DNA of 33,104 nt from an uncultured Bacilli bacterium (GTDB taxonomy: Bacteria; Bacillota_I; Bacilli_A; RF39; UBA660). Positions 19,048-27,515 of the stretch are shown piece after piece (position 1 is the first letter of the stretch; the number at the start of each line of letters is the position of its first letter). The position numbers were made by a program, and so were the translations under genes. The DNA lies in contig CAJOJO010000005.1 in assembly GCA_905235045.1 (NCBI GenBank), positions 1 through 33,104 of the forward strand. Direction: 5' to 3'. The notes under the pieces were generated by a model, which ran no database searches, was not told where the DNA came from, and saw only the letters and a program-made list of their open reading frames with translations.

Positions 19048-19110
19048 TAGTCCTAAACTTTAGGTAGGCATTCAGTAAACTAAATGCTCCTAATTTATTT
19101 TATGAGAATT
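19015..19110 (-). ncRNA. candidate antisense/antitoxin RNA (or 3' UTR of the minus-strand gene)
   Basis: Ends at minus-strand terminator; possible promoter (TTTACA-N17-TAATAT on minus strand around 19120-19150) is weak; independent initiation not established. Confidence 0.4.
19062..19092 (+). repeat. 3' arm of long-range inverted repeat; also a local hairpin and weak + strand terminator candidate
   Basis: AGGTAGGCATTCAGTAAACTAAATGCTCCTA; local stem GGCATT/AATGC plus AGG/CCT, followed by AATTTATTTTAT. Confidence 0.75.
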
Positions 19111-19156
19111 AACCCATCTATATACATATTAACACATTTGTGTTTAATTGTAAATA

Positions 19157-19675
19157 TTAAGCTATAAATAAGAAATAAGCCATATAACTAGCTATTGATA
19201 AAGTGGCTAATATTTCAAAAAATTTCTTTGCTTTAATATTTTTAATAATAATTGATAAGATATAGAAAATAGACATTAAACATAAAGCACTACTAGTTAA
19301 AATTGTTTCTAATTCTTTCTCTTTAATAATATTGAATATTGCATAAGTACAACTTGATACTAATAATATAATAATAGAAATAGTTAATAGGAAATTTAAG
19401 AATGGATGTTTTTCAGTAGGAATACTAATATTTTCATTTCTCTCGCGTCTTGTTTTTAATTTATTTAATGATTCAGTATCCATTTCTTTAGTTGCTTCCA
19501 TTTTCTTTTCTTCAACTATTTTTGCAAATTCTTTATCTTCTTTATGTTCTAATTTTTTTTCTTTTCTTTTTTCTCTTTTTTTCTCTTTTAAAGCTTTTTT
19601 AGCTATTTTCTTTTCTTCATCAAGTTCTCTTTTGTTTTTTTCTTCTTCAAATAAGTCTATAATATCTTCTTTCAT
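19157..19675 (-). CDS. hypothetical protein: charged coiled-coil N-terminus plus C-terminal TM helices (172 aa)
   Basis: Start MKEDIIDLFEEEK at 19675 after ggtgataat; extended -10 TGCTATAAT upstream. The 231-aa ORF-track start is over-extended. Confidence 0.78.
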   Translation of the reverse strand: MKEDIIDLFEEEKNKRELDEEKKIAKKALKEKKREKRKEKKLEHKEDKEFAKIVEEKKMEATKEMDTESLNKLKTRRERNENISIPTEKHPFLNFLLTISIIILLVSSCTYAIFNIIKEKELETILTSSALCLMSIFYILSIIIKNIKAKKFFEILATLSIASYMAYFLFIA

Positions 19676-19769
19676 ATTATCACCATCTATATTATAGCAC
19701 ATTCCCCAAAATAAAAAAATAATTACTTTTAAGTAAAAGTATGTTAAAATATAAATAGGAGTTGGTGTA

Positions 19770-21473
19770 ATGAAAAAATTTATATATAGTTTATTAATTA
19801 TTACTAGTTTCTTTATTGTTGGAACGGTAAAAGCGGAAAGTATAAATTCCATTAATATGGATATTTATATTGATAATAATGGTGATGCTTACGTAACAGA
19901 AGTATGGGATACTAATGCAACAGAGAAAACGGAGTATTATCATGCTTATTATAATATTGGTAATTCTAAAATAACAGACTTAAAAGTTAAAGATGAATCG
20001 CAAGAATATACTTATACTGAATGGGATATAAATGGTTCCTTAAGCAGTAAGGCATATCACTATGGGTATAACTATGCTGAAGATGGTGTAGAATTATGTT
20101 TTGGTAAGAGTAGCTATGGACACCATAAATATACTTTAACATATAAAATAAATGGTTTTGTTTATAATACGGATGATGGTAAGCAAGTAATTTATTGGAC
20201 ATTATTAAATAAAATAAATCCAGCCCCAAAAGAATTTGAAATTGTAATTTATGCTGATGAGGATTTTAAAGACACGTTACCTGTCTGGGGATATGGTTTT
20301 TATGGTGGCGAGGCATCAGTAGCTAATGGTAAAATTTATTTATCAAATAAAGCAACAAATGAGACATTCACTAATAGTGATTATATGACATTGTTAGCTG
20401 AATTTGATGAACCAATCTTCACTACGGAATATAATTTTGGTAAATCATTTACAGAAATATCTTCTATGGCTAAAGAAGGAATTACGGCTTATAGTAATGA
20501 ACCTTCTGTCTTTGAAAAAATTTTTATGATAATTCAATTTATTATTTGGTTTAGTATATTTGGCGCTATATTCGCAGCTGCTAAAAAGAATGACAATAAA
20601 TGTGGAAGTAAAATGTTGGATTTTGGAGAACAAGGCAAAAAACTACCAAAAGATGACTTTATGTTTCATGAATTACCATGTGGTAAAGATATTTATCGTG
20701 CTTACTGGTTAGCTACTAATTATAAATTAATAAAAAAACCTACAGATTTTTTAGGAGCTGTTTTACTTAAATGGACAAAAGAAGGTAAAGTAATTGTAGA
20801 AAGTGAGACAAAAGGTAAAGTATTTAAAAAAGAAGAAACAAAAATTCATATGCAAGAAAACATTACTTTAGATAATGAAAATGAAGAATCATTATATAAA
20901 TATATGTATCGCGCTAGTAAAGATGGTATTTTAGAAAGTCATGAATTTGAAAGTTGGTGCAAAACAAATTATTCAACTATTTTAGGTTGGTTTGATAAAG
21001 CTTTAGATTATGAAAGTGATATACTAATTAATGAAGGTAAATTAGTTGAATGTGAAAAGAAAAATATGAAAGTATTTACTTCAACAGTTTATAAAGTAGA
21101 TCCTTCAATGTATGAACAAGCTAATTATTTAAGAGGACTTAAGAATTTCTTTAATGACTTAGGTAATATGAAAGATAAAGAAGTAATTGAAGTACAAATG
21201 TGGGAAGAGTACTTAATGTATGCTCAAATATTTGGTGTTGCTGATAAAGTTGCTAAACAATTTAAAGAAATGTATCCAAATGTAATAACAGATGATTCAT
21301 ATAATAATATGATGTATATTAATACAATCGCGTATACTGGTATGCATAGCGCTAGTGTTGCTAGATCTCGTGCTGAAAGTTATTCATCAGGTGGTGGTGG
21401 TTTCTCTAGTGGCGGCGGAGGATTTGGTTCCTTCGGTGGCGGAGGCGGAGGCTTCGGCGGAGGCTCACGTTAA
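19770..21473 (+). CDS. DUF2207-like membrane protein with signal peptide and Gly-rich C-terminus
   Basis: Signal peptide, 'INMDIYIDNNGDAYVTEVW', TM at about aa 255-275, C-terminal GGGGFSSGGGGFGSFGGGGGGFGGGSR. Confidence 0.85.
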   Translation: MKKFIYSLLIITSFFIVGTVKAESINSINMDIYIDNNGDAYVTEVWDTNATEKTEYYHAYYNIGNSKITDLKVKDESQEYTYTEWDINGSLSSKAYHYGYNYAEDGVELCFGKSSYGHHKYTLTYKINGFVYNTDDGKQVIYWTLLNKINPAPKEFEIVIYADEDFKDTLPVWGYGFYGGEASVANGKIYLSNKATNETFTNSDYMTLLAEFDEPIFTTEYNFGKSFTEISSMAKEGITAYSNEPSVFEKIFMIIQFIIWFSIFGAIFAAAKKNDNKCGSKMLDFGEQGKKLPKDDFMFHELPCGKDIYRAYWLATNYKLIKKPTDFLGAVLLKWTKEGKVIVESETKGKVFKKEETKIHMQENITLDNENEESLYKYMYRASKDGILESHEFESWCKTNYSTILGWFDKALDYESDILINEGKLVECEKKNMKVFTSTVYKVDPSMYEQANYLRGLKNFFNDLGNMKDKEVIEVQMWEEYLMYAQIFGVADKVAKQFKEMYPNVITDDSYNNMMYINTIAYTGMHSASVARSRAESYSSGGGGFSSGGGGFGSFGGGGGGFGGGSR

Positions 21474-21497
21474 AAAGACTTTAATTAAGTCTTTTTT
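21472..21497 (+). terminator. intrinsic terminator
   Basis: AAAAAGACTT-TAATT-AAGTCTTTTTT. Confidence 0.85.
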
Positions 21498-21564
21498 GTA
21501 TATAATGCGACATATTTTTTACTTTTCTTATGTTAGGATATAAAACTTAAGAAAGGAGAAGAAT

Positions 21565-22431
21565 ATGCAAAGGGATTTATTAAAAATGGATGTAAAAGGG
21601 AATAAAATAGGAGTTATTAAAATAAATGAAAAGGAATATATATCACTCACTGATTTAGCTAGGTATGCAAATGAAGAAGATCCAAAAGTACCAGTTTATT
21701 CGTGGATGCGAAATAAAAATATTATTCTATATTTAGGTTTATGGGAAAGCATTTATAATAAAGATTTTAAAGGTCACGAATTCGAGACCTTTAAAAATGA
21801 AGCTGGTTCTAATAACTTTTATATGTCACCACAAAAATGGATAAATGCAACTAATGCTATTGGTATAGTATCAAAACGCGGTAGATATAGTAGTGGAACA
21901 TATGCACATTCTGATATAGCTTTTGAATTTGCTAGTTGGTTAAGTCCTGAATTTAAATTATATTTAATCCAAGAATTTCAAAGATTAAAGAAAAGGGAAG
22001 CTATTGAATTAAAACAAGATTGGCAAGCTAATAGAATACTATCTAAAGCAAATTATTTGCTTCATACAGATGCAATTAAAAACTATATAGTTCCTAATTT
22101 AACTGAAAAACAAAAAAGACATGTATATGCTGATGAAGCAGATATATTAAATGTTGCTTTATTTGGTATGACAGCTAAAGAATGGAAAAAGAGTAATCCT
22201 AAACTAAAAGGTAATATAAGAGATAATACTGATTTATTACATTTAATTATCCTAAATAATTTAGAAAATTCTAATACTGAATTTATTAAATTGGGATTAA
22301 GTCAAAAAGAAAGATTAGTTAGATTAAATAAGTCCGCTATAAATCAAATGGAATTATTAAAAAAAGTAAAAGGAATTAAAGAACTAGAAAATTTACAAAA
22401 ACATGTAAATAATAATTTATTAAATCTTTAA
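21565..22431 (+). CDS. KilA-N domain protein
   Basis: 'EYISLTDLARYAN...VPVYSWMRNKNIILYLGLWE', 'GRYSSGTYAHSDIAFEFASWLSPEFKLYLIQEFQRLK' KilA-N signature. Confidence 0.92.
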   Translation: MQRDLLKMDVKGNKIGVIKINEKEYISLTDLARYANEEDPKVPVYSWMRNKNIILYLGLWESIYNKDFKGHEFETFKNEAGSNNFYMSPQKWINATNAIGIVSKRGRYSSGTYAHSDIAFEFASWLSPEFKLYLIQEFQRLKKREAIELKQDWQANRILSKANYLLHTDAIKNYIVPNLTEKQKRHVYADEADILNVALFGMTAKEWKKSNPKLKGNIRDNTDLLHLIILNNLENSNTEFIKLGLSQKERLVRLNKSAINQMELLKKVKGIKELENLQKHVNNNLLNL

Positions 22432-22467
22432 ATTATGATATTATTATATAGAAAAAGAGGTGTCTAT

Positions 22468-23193
22468 ATGGTTTGTTTAGTAACAGGAAGTGCAAAAAAC
22501 TTAGGCAAAGAAATTATATTAGAATTTGCTAAAAACAATTATGATGTTGTAATTAATTATTTAACAAGCGAATTAGAAGCAAGAGAATTAAAAGAATATA
22601 TTGAAAAAACATATAATGTAAAAGCTTTAGCTATAAAATGTGATATTACTAAAGAAAACGAAGTAGAAAATATGATAAAAAAAATAATTACTGAATTAGG
22701 TAGTATTGATGTCTTAGTAAATAATGCAGCTATTGAGTTAAATAGTGAAATTAACACTAAAAATATTGATTCTTTTCATCAAGTCTTAGATGTTAATTTA
22801 GTTGGTTCGTTTTTAGTAAGTAAATATGCGAAAAAAGTAATGAAAAAAGGTCATATTATTAATATAACAAGTAATAATGCAATAAATAAAAATGACCCTA
22901 ATACTTTAGAATATGATGCTTCTAAAGCAGGAATTATTTCATTAACGCATAACCTTGCTAAAGAATTAAGTCCTACTATAAATGTAAATGCAATTGCTCC
23001 AGGTTGGGTTTTAACTGATAGTATTAAAAAATTAGATAATGAATTAAATGGTGAATTTATAAAATCAGAAAGTCAAAATATATTAAAAGAAAGATTTGCT
23101 AATTCGCAAGAAATAGCTTCTTTAGTATATTATCTAACAACAAATGATTATATAAATGATACAGTAATTACCATAGATGGAGGCTCAAGATGA
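22468..23193 (+). CDS. SDR family oxidoreductase
   Basis: 'LVTGSAKNLGKEI', 'LVNNAAIE', 'YDASKAGI'; start ATG 22468 after agaggtg. Confidence 0.92.
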   Translation: MVCLVTGSAKNLGKEIILEFAKNNYDVVINYLTSELEARELKEYIEKTYNVKALAIKCDITKENEVENMIKKIITELGSIDVLVNNAAIELNSEINTKNIDSFHQVLDVNLVGSFLVSKYAKKVMKKGHIINITSNNAINKNDPNTLEYDASKAGIISLTHNLAKELSPTINVNAIAPGWVLTDSIKKLDNELNGEFIKSESQNILKERFANSQEIASLVYYLTTNDYINDTVITIDGGSR

Positions 23194-24407
23194 TTGAAGA
23201 AGCAGAATTAAAATTAAGTAAAATATATCAAGAAATAGACCATAAATGCTTTGTAAATAGTGAAAAAGTTATTAATGCATTTCATAAAAATAATTTATCA
23301 GAAATTCATTTTAATAGTACAACTGGCTATGGTTATAATGATATTGGAAGAGATGTGATTGAAAGTATTTATGCCGATATTTTTAAGGCTGAAGATGCTT
23401 TAGTAAGAAGTCAATTTATATCTGGTAGTCATGCTTTAAATGTTACTTTATTTGGACTTTTAAGACCGGGTGATACATTACTTTCAATTACTGGTTTACC
23501 ATATGATACTTTGCACGAAGTAATTGGTATTAAAGAAAATGAAAGCTCTTTAAAATCATTTGGCATTAACTATGAACAAATAGATTTAGTTAATAATGAA
23601 TTTAATTATGAAGAAATTGAAAAAAAATTAAAAGAAAAGAAAATTAAAGTAATAGAAATTCAAAGATCAAGAGGATATGCTTTACGTAAAAGTATAACAA
23701 TTAAAAAACTAAAAGAAGTTATTGAGTTTATTAAACAAATTGATTCGGAAGTTATTATTATGGTTGATAACTGCTACTGTGAGTTTGTTGATACAGTAGA
23801 ACCAATTGAGATAGGAGCAGATATAGCGGTAGGCTCTTTAATCAAAAACTTAGGAGCAGGAATTAGTCCAAATGGTGCTTATGTAGTAGGTAGAAAAGAT
23901 TTAATTAAATTAGTTGGTGAACGTTTAACTTTACCAGGTGAAGGAAAAGATGTAGGACCAACATTGGGAATTAACAAATCAATTATTCAAGGATTATATA
24001 TGGCGCCTAGTGTTGTAGCTGCTTCTTTAAAAACCGCTGTTTTAACAAGTTATATATTAGCTAATATGGGATACCAAGTAGATCCAAAATATGATGAAGA
24101 AAGAGCGGATATTGTTGAAGCTATAACATTTAATAATCCGGAAGATTTAATCCATTATATTGAGGGAATTCAGGCTGGTTCAGCAGTAGATGCTAGTGCC
24201 TTACCAATCCCAACTGATATGCCAGGGTATGATGACCAAATAATAATGGCTAGTGGATCATTTACGCAAGGTTCTTCAATCGAATTATCTTGTGATGGAC
24301 CAATTAGACCTCCATATATAGCTTTTCAACAAGGATCTTTAACTTACGAATATGGTAAAATTGGTTTACAGTTTGCGCTTGACAGAATTCTTGAATATAA
24401 AAAGTAA
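23190..24407 (+). CDS. methionine gamma-lyase/aluminum resistance family PLP-dependent protein
   Basis: 'FNSTTGYGYNDIGRDVIESIYADIFKAEDALVRSQFISGSHAL', 'GSLIKNLGAGISPNGAYVVG'; ATGA overlap with the SDR gene. Confidence 0.88.
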   Translation: MIEEAELKLSKIYQEIDHKCFVNSEKVINAFHKNNLSEIHFNSTTGYGYNDIGRDVIESIYADIFKAEDALVRSQFISGSHALNVTLFGLLRPGDTLLSITGLPYDTLHEVIGIKENESSLKSFGINYEQIDLVNNEFNYEEIEKKLKEKKIKVIEIQRSRGYALRKSITIKKLKEVIEFIKQIDSEVIIMVDNCYCEFVDTVEPIEIGADIAVGSLIKNLGAGISPNGAYVVGRKDLIKLVGERLTLPGEGKDVGPTLGINKSIIQGLYMAPSVVAASLKTAVLTSYILANMGYQVDPKYDEERADIVEAITFNNPEDLIHYIEGIQAGSAVDASALPIPTDMPGYDDQIIMASGSFTQGSSIELSCDGPIRPPYIAFQQGSLTYEYGKIGLQFALDRILEYKK

Positions 24408-24410
24408 TTA

Positions 24411-24434
24411 TGTTATAATAAAATAGGTGATAAT
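24411..24434 (+). promoter_or_regulatory. extended -10 / short leader promoter-RBS module
   Basis: TGTTATAAT then exactly 15 nt (aaaataggtgataat) to ATG. Confidence 0.7.
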
Positions 24435-25034
24435 ATGAAAGAGAATAAAAATGAAATGATGCTATGGGTTGCGATATTAGCTATTATTGGATTATTTATA
24501 TTTTTTATGCCAGATATAGAAAGATTTATCTTTGGACAAGCAAAAAAAGATAAAGAGGCTGGTAAAACAGAAACGGTAGAAAAAACAGAAGAACCTAAAA
24601 AAGAAGAAGAAACAGTTTATCCTACTAAATATGAATGTTCACTTGATAAAACAGAATCATTCTATAAACAAAATATGGCATATAATTATTCATATGATAA
24701 AAAAGGTAACACTCTAGCAGCTGTAGAAGTAATGACAATGATTGCTGATAATGTAGATGCGTATAATCAATTAAAAGCAAATTACCAAAAAAATGAAGAA
24801 TCAATAAATAATATTGGTGAAGAATTTAAAAAATACTATGTATCAAATACAGAATATGATGATGCTAATAGAACAATTAAATTAACAGTTAATGTTAAAG
24901 ATTATGAAAAAACAGTTGCGGCCTTAAATGAATATAATAAAGCACATGCTGATTCATCATTTGATTTAAATATATATGCTACATATGATGAAACAGAAAT
25001 AAATATGAAATCAGATGGCTATACTTGTAAATAA
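24435..25034 (+). CDS. membrane-anchored protein, possibly DUF1307-like
   Basis: N-terminal TM, charged linker, extracytoplasmic domain beginning YPTKYECSLDKTE and ending SDGYTCK. Confidence 0.7.
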   Translation: MKENKNEMMLWVAILAIIGLFIFFMPDIERFIFGQAKKDKEAGKTETVEKTEEPKKEEETVYPTKYECSLDKTESFYKQNMAYNYSYDKKGNTLAAVEVMTMIADNVDAYNQLKANYQKNEESINNIGEEFKKYYVSNTEYDDANRTIKLTVNVKDYEKTVAALNEYNKAHADSSFDLNIYATYDETEINMKSDGYTCK

Positions 25035-25049
25035 GTTAATAAAAAATAG

Positions 25050-25078
25050 TTGACAAACATATATTATTATTGTATAAT
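25050..25078 (+). promoter_or_regulatory. promoter of infC-rpmI-rplT operon
   Basis: TTGACA-N17-TATAAT. Confidence 0.9.
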
Positions 25079-25084
25079 CATTAA

Positions 25085-25210
25085 GAAATTGAAAGAGGAA
25101 AGTAGTGTATCCACACTCACCTGAGTACGAAATAGTGCTAGGTAAATGCCAATTAATGAATTATTGATAGGTAAAGTGGATACATTATGTATTCACTTTT
25201 TTTTGGAGGT
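25085..25210 (+). promoter_or_regulatory. L20-type leader with attenuator
   Basis: Terminator AAGTGGATAC-ATTAT-GTATTCACTT-T tract (25174-25204); competing pairing TGTATCCAC (25106-25114) with GTGGATACA (25176-25184). Confidence 0.85.
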
Positions 25211-25217
25211 GTCAGGT

Positions 25218-25745
25218 ATCGCAAAGGAAAAAGACTTGTACATTAACGAGCAAATACGTGCAAAAGAAGTAATGGTAATTGGTCCTAAAGGTGAACAATT
25301 AGGAATTAAACCAATTGCTGATGCATTAACTTTAGCGAGTTATGCCGGATTTGATTTAGTTATGATTAATAATAATGGTGATACACCAGTATGTAAAATT
25401 ATGGATTATAATAAATTCAAATATGAAAATAAAAAAAGACAAAAAGAAAATCTTAAAAAACAAAGAGAATCCAACTTAGAAATTAAGGAATATCGTTTAT
25501 CAGTAACAATTGATATTCATGATTTTAATACACGTGTTAAAAACTCGTCAAAGTACTTAGAAAAAGGTCATAAAGTTAAAGTTTCGATTCGTTTTAAAGG
25601 AAGAGAAATGGCCCATCCTGAATTAGGAAAAGAAGTTTTAATGCGTTTTGCTGATTCTGTTAAGGATTTAGCAACTCCAGAAGCTGCTCCTAAATTAGAG
25701 GGTAAATTTATGACTATGATGCTTATACCAAATAATGAAAAATAG
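25218..25745 (+). CDS. infC: translation initiation factor IF-3, predicted AUC start
   Basis: GGAGGTG-tcaggt-ATC GCA AAG GAA...; IAKEKDLYINEQIRAKEVMVIGPKGEQLGI. ORF-track start at 25146 falls in the attenuator. Confidence 0.92.
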   Translation: MAKEKDLYINEQIRAKEVMVIGPKGEQLGIKPIADALTLASYAGFDLVMINNNGDTPVCKIMDYNKFKYENKKRQKENLKKQRESNLEIKEYRLSVTIDIHDFNTRVKNSSKYLEKGHKVKVSIRFKGREMAHPELGKEVLMRFADSVKDLATPEAAPKLEGKFMTMMLIPNNEK

Positions 25746-25756
25746 GAGGAATTATT

Positions 25757-25945
25757 ATGCCAAAACAAAAAACACATAAAGGTATGTCTAAAGTTTGTAA
25801 GGTAAGACCAGGTGGAACAATTAAAATAGGTAAACCTGGAAGAAACCATATGACAGGAAAGAAAAATTCAACATTTAATCGTGCTGGTAGAAAAGGTAGT
25901 TCTTTAACCCAAGCAGATTACAAAAGAATTAAAGATTTTATATAG
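25757..25945 (+). CDS. rpmI: 50S ribosomal protein L35
   Basis: MPKQKTHKGMSKVCKVRPGGTIKIGKPGRNHMTGKK. Confidence 0.95.
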   Translation: MPKQKTHKGMSKVCKVRPGGTIKIGKPGRNHMTGKKNSTFNRAGRKGSSLTQADYKRIKDFI

Positions 25946-25960
25946 AAAGTAGGGAGAAAT

Positions 25961-26530
25961 ATGCCAAGAGTTAAAGGTGGAACAATACATCGTGCAAGAC
26001 GTACAAAAGTAATGAAGTCAGCTAAAGGTTACTTTGGTAGTAAACATAGATTATATAAAACTGCTAAAGAACAAGTAATGCATTCATTAAAATATTCATA
26101 TAGAGATAGAAGACAAAAGAAAAGAGATTTTCGTAAATTATGGATTACAAGAATTAACGCAGCTTGCCGTATGAATAATATTAGCTATTCAAAATTCATT
26201 AATGGTTTATCAAAAGCAGGTGTTAATGTTAACCGTAAAATGTTATCAGAGATTGCAATTAATGATCCAAAAACATTTACTGAATTAGTTAAAGTTGCTA
26301 ACGATGGTTTAGCTGGCAAAGTAGTAAAAGAAGAAAAACCAGTTAAAAAAGAAACAGTAAAAGCTTCTCCAAAAAAGGTTGAAGCTAAAGAAGTAAAACC
26401 TGCAGCTAAAACTGAAGTTAAAGATTTATCTAAATTAACTGTTGCTGAATTAAAAGAATTAGCTAAAAAGAAAAAAATTGAAGGTTATACTTCAATGAAA
26501 AAAGCTGAATTACTTGACGCTTTAAAATAA
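25961..26530 (+). CDS. rplT: 50S ribosomal protein L20 with C-terminal extension (Rho_N/SAP-like)
   Basis: [69 protein letters not shown]-terminal [34 protein letters not shown]. Confidence 0.95.
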   Translation: MPRVKGGTIHRARRTKVMKSAKGYFGSKHRLYKTAKEQVMHSLKYSYRDRRQKKRDFRKLWITRINAACRMNNISYSKFINGLSKAGVNVNRKMLSEIAINDPKTFTELVKVANDGLAGKVVKEEKPVKKETVKASPKKVEAKEVKPAAKTEVKDLSKLTVAELKELAKKKKIEGYTSMKKAELLDALK

Positions 26531-26553
26531 TCAATTATTTGATTATTTTTTTT
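26526..26553 (+). terminator. intrinsic terminator of infC operon
   Basis: AATAATCA...TGATTATT followed by T tract. Confidence 0.85.
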
Positions 26554-26631
26554 ATATTTTTATATAATTTTTTTAAATTTTTAGAAGGATTTTTAAAATT
26601 TTTATCGAATGATATTTATAGAGGTGATAAT

Positions 26632-27450
26632 GTGAATAAATTAAAAGTAAATGAAAGTGTGTTTGAAAGTATCAAACATACTGATGAATATGGTAATGAG
26701 TATTGGATGGCAAGAGAATTAGGAAAAATACTTGAATATAGTGAATATAGAAAATTTTTGCCAGTTATAAATAAGGCAATTATCACATGTAAGACAAGTA
26801 ATCAAAATATAGATAATCATTTCGTCCAAGTGAGCGTAATGATAAAAATTGCAAAGGGTGCGCAAAGAAAAGTGCTTGATTATAAACTATCTCGTTACGC
26901 ATGCTATTTAATTGCCCAAAATGGTGATTCAAGAAAAAAAGTAATAGCTTTAGCCCAAACCTATTTTGCTATTCAAACAAGAAAACAAGAACTAATGGAA
27001 GAAGAATATAAACTACTATCTGAAGATGAAAAAAGACTAAAGATTAGAAAAGAAGTAAAAGAAAATAATTTTGATTTAAATAGAACTGCTATTAAAAGTG
27101 GTGTTAAAGATTTAGCTAGATTCCATAATGCTGGATATAAAGGTTTATATAATGGTGAGACAGCTAATGATATAGCTAAAAGAAAAGGATTAAGATATAG
27201 AGAAGATATTCTAGATAATATGGGGAGTGAAGAGTTAGGCGCAAATCTATTTAGGATAACGCAAACAGATGCTAAATTAAAAAGAGAAAATGTCGATAAT
27301 GAATATAAAGCTGATAGTATTCATTTTGAAGTTGGAAAAAACGTTAGAGAAGCAATAATTAAGAATAAAAGTATTACACCAGAAAACTTACCTACACCAA
27401 TAAGTAGTTTAAAAGAACTTGATAATAAAAAATCATCAATGAAAATTTGA
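26632..27450 (+). CDS. dinD: DinD-like DNA damage-inducible protein
   Basis: 'LGKILEYSEYRKFLPVINKA', 'LSRYACYLIAQNGDSRKKVIALAQTYFAIQTRKQEL', 'FHNAGYKGLYNGET', 'NLFRITQTDAKLKRE' match DinD. Start GTG 26632 after agaggtgataat. Confidence 0.9.
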   Translation: MNKLKVNESVFESIKHTDEYGNEYWMARELGKILEYSEYRKFLPVINKAIITCKTSNQNIDNHFVQVSVMIKIAKGAQRKVLDYKLSRYACYLIAQNGDSRKKVIALAQTYFAIQTRKQELMEEEYKLLSEDEKRLKIRKEVKENNFDLNRTAIKSGVKDLARFHNAGYKGLYNGETANDIAKRKGLRYREDILDNMGSEELGANLFRITQTDAKLKRENVDNEYKADSIHFEVGKNVREAIIKNKSITPENLPTPISSLKELDNKKSSMKI

Positions 27451-27474
27451 CAAAATTTAAAAAAGCTATATAAT
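27447..27474 (+). promoter_or_regulatory. promoter of kinase-like/Fic pair, overlapping dinD stop codon
   Basis: TTGACA-N16-TATAAT. Confidence 0.85.
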
Positions 27475-27515
27475 AGAACACAATTTGAATAAAAAGGGGA
27501 TTGGTTGGTGATATT

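Noticed and set aside
19676-19852. 59-aa N-terminal extension of the minus-strand ORF
   Set aside because: Overlaps the divergent gene and promoter region; good RBS and extended -10 precede MKEDIIDLF.
21355-21543. 62-aa + strand ORF overlapping the DUF2207 gene end
   Set aside because: Alternate-frame reading of the Gly-rich repeat (ALVLK.../VAAEDLVPSVAEAEASAEAH); no RBS and runs through a terminator.
25146-25217. ORF-track infC N-terminal extension MPINELLIGKVDTLCIHFFLEVSG
   Set aside because: Encoded by leader and terminator hairpin; known IF3 N-terminus begins around AKEKDLYINEQI with a rare start codon.
26539-26631. Hydrophobic N-terminal extension MIIFFIFLYNFFKFLEGFLKFLSNDIYRGDN of the DinD-like ORF
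   Set aside because: Translation of terminator/AT-rich promoter region; GTG 26632 with agaggtgataat RBS fits DinD start.
26554-26631. LexA/SOS box upstream of the dinD-like gene
   Set aside because: Looked for a GAAC-N4-GTTC-like motif in the AT-rich upstream region and found none; SOS control cannot be supported.
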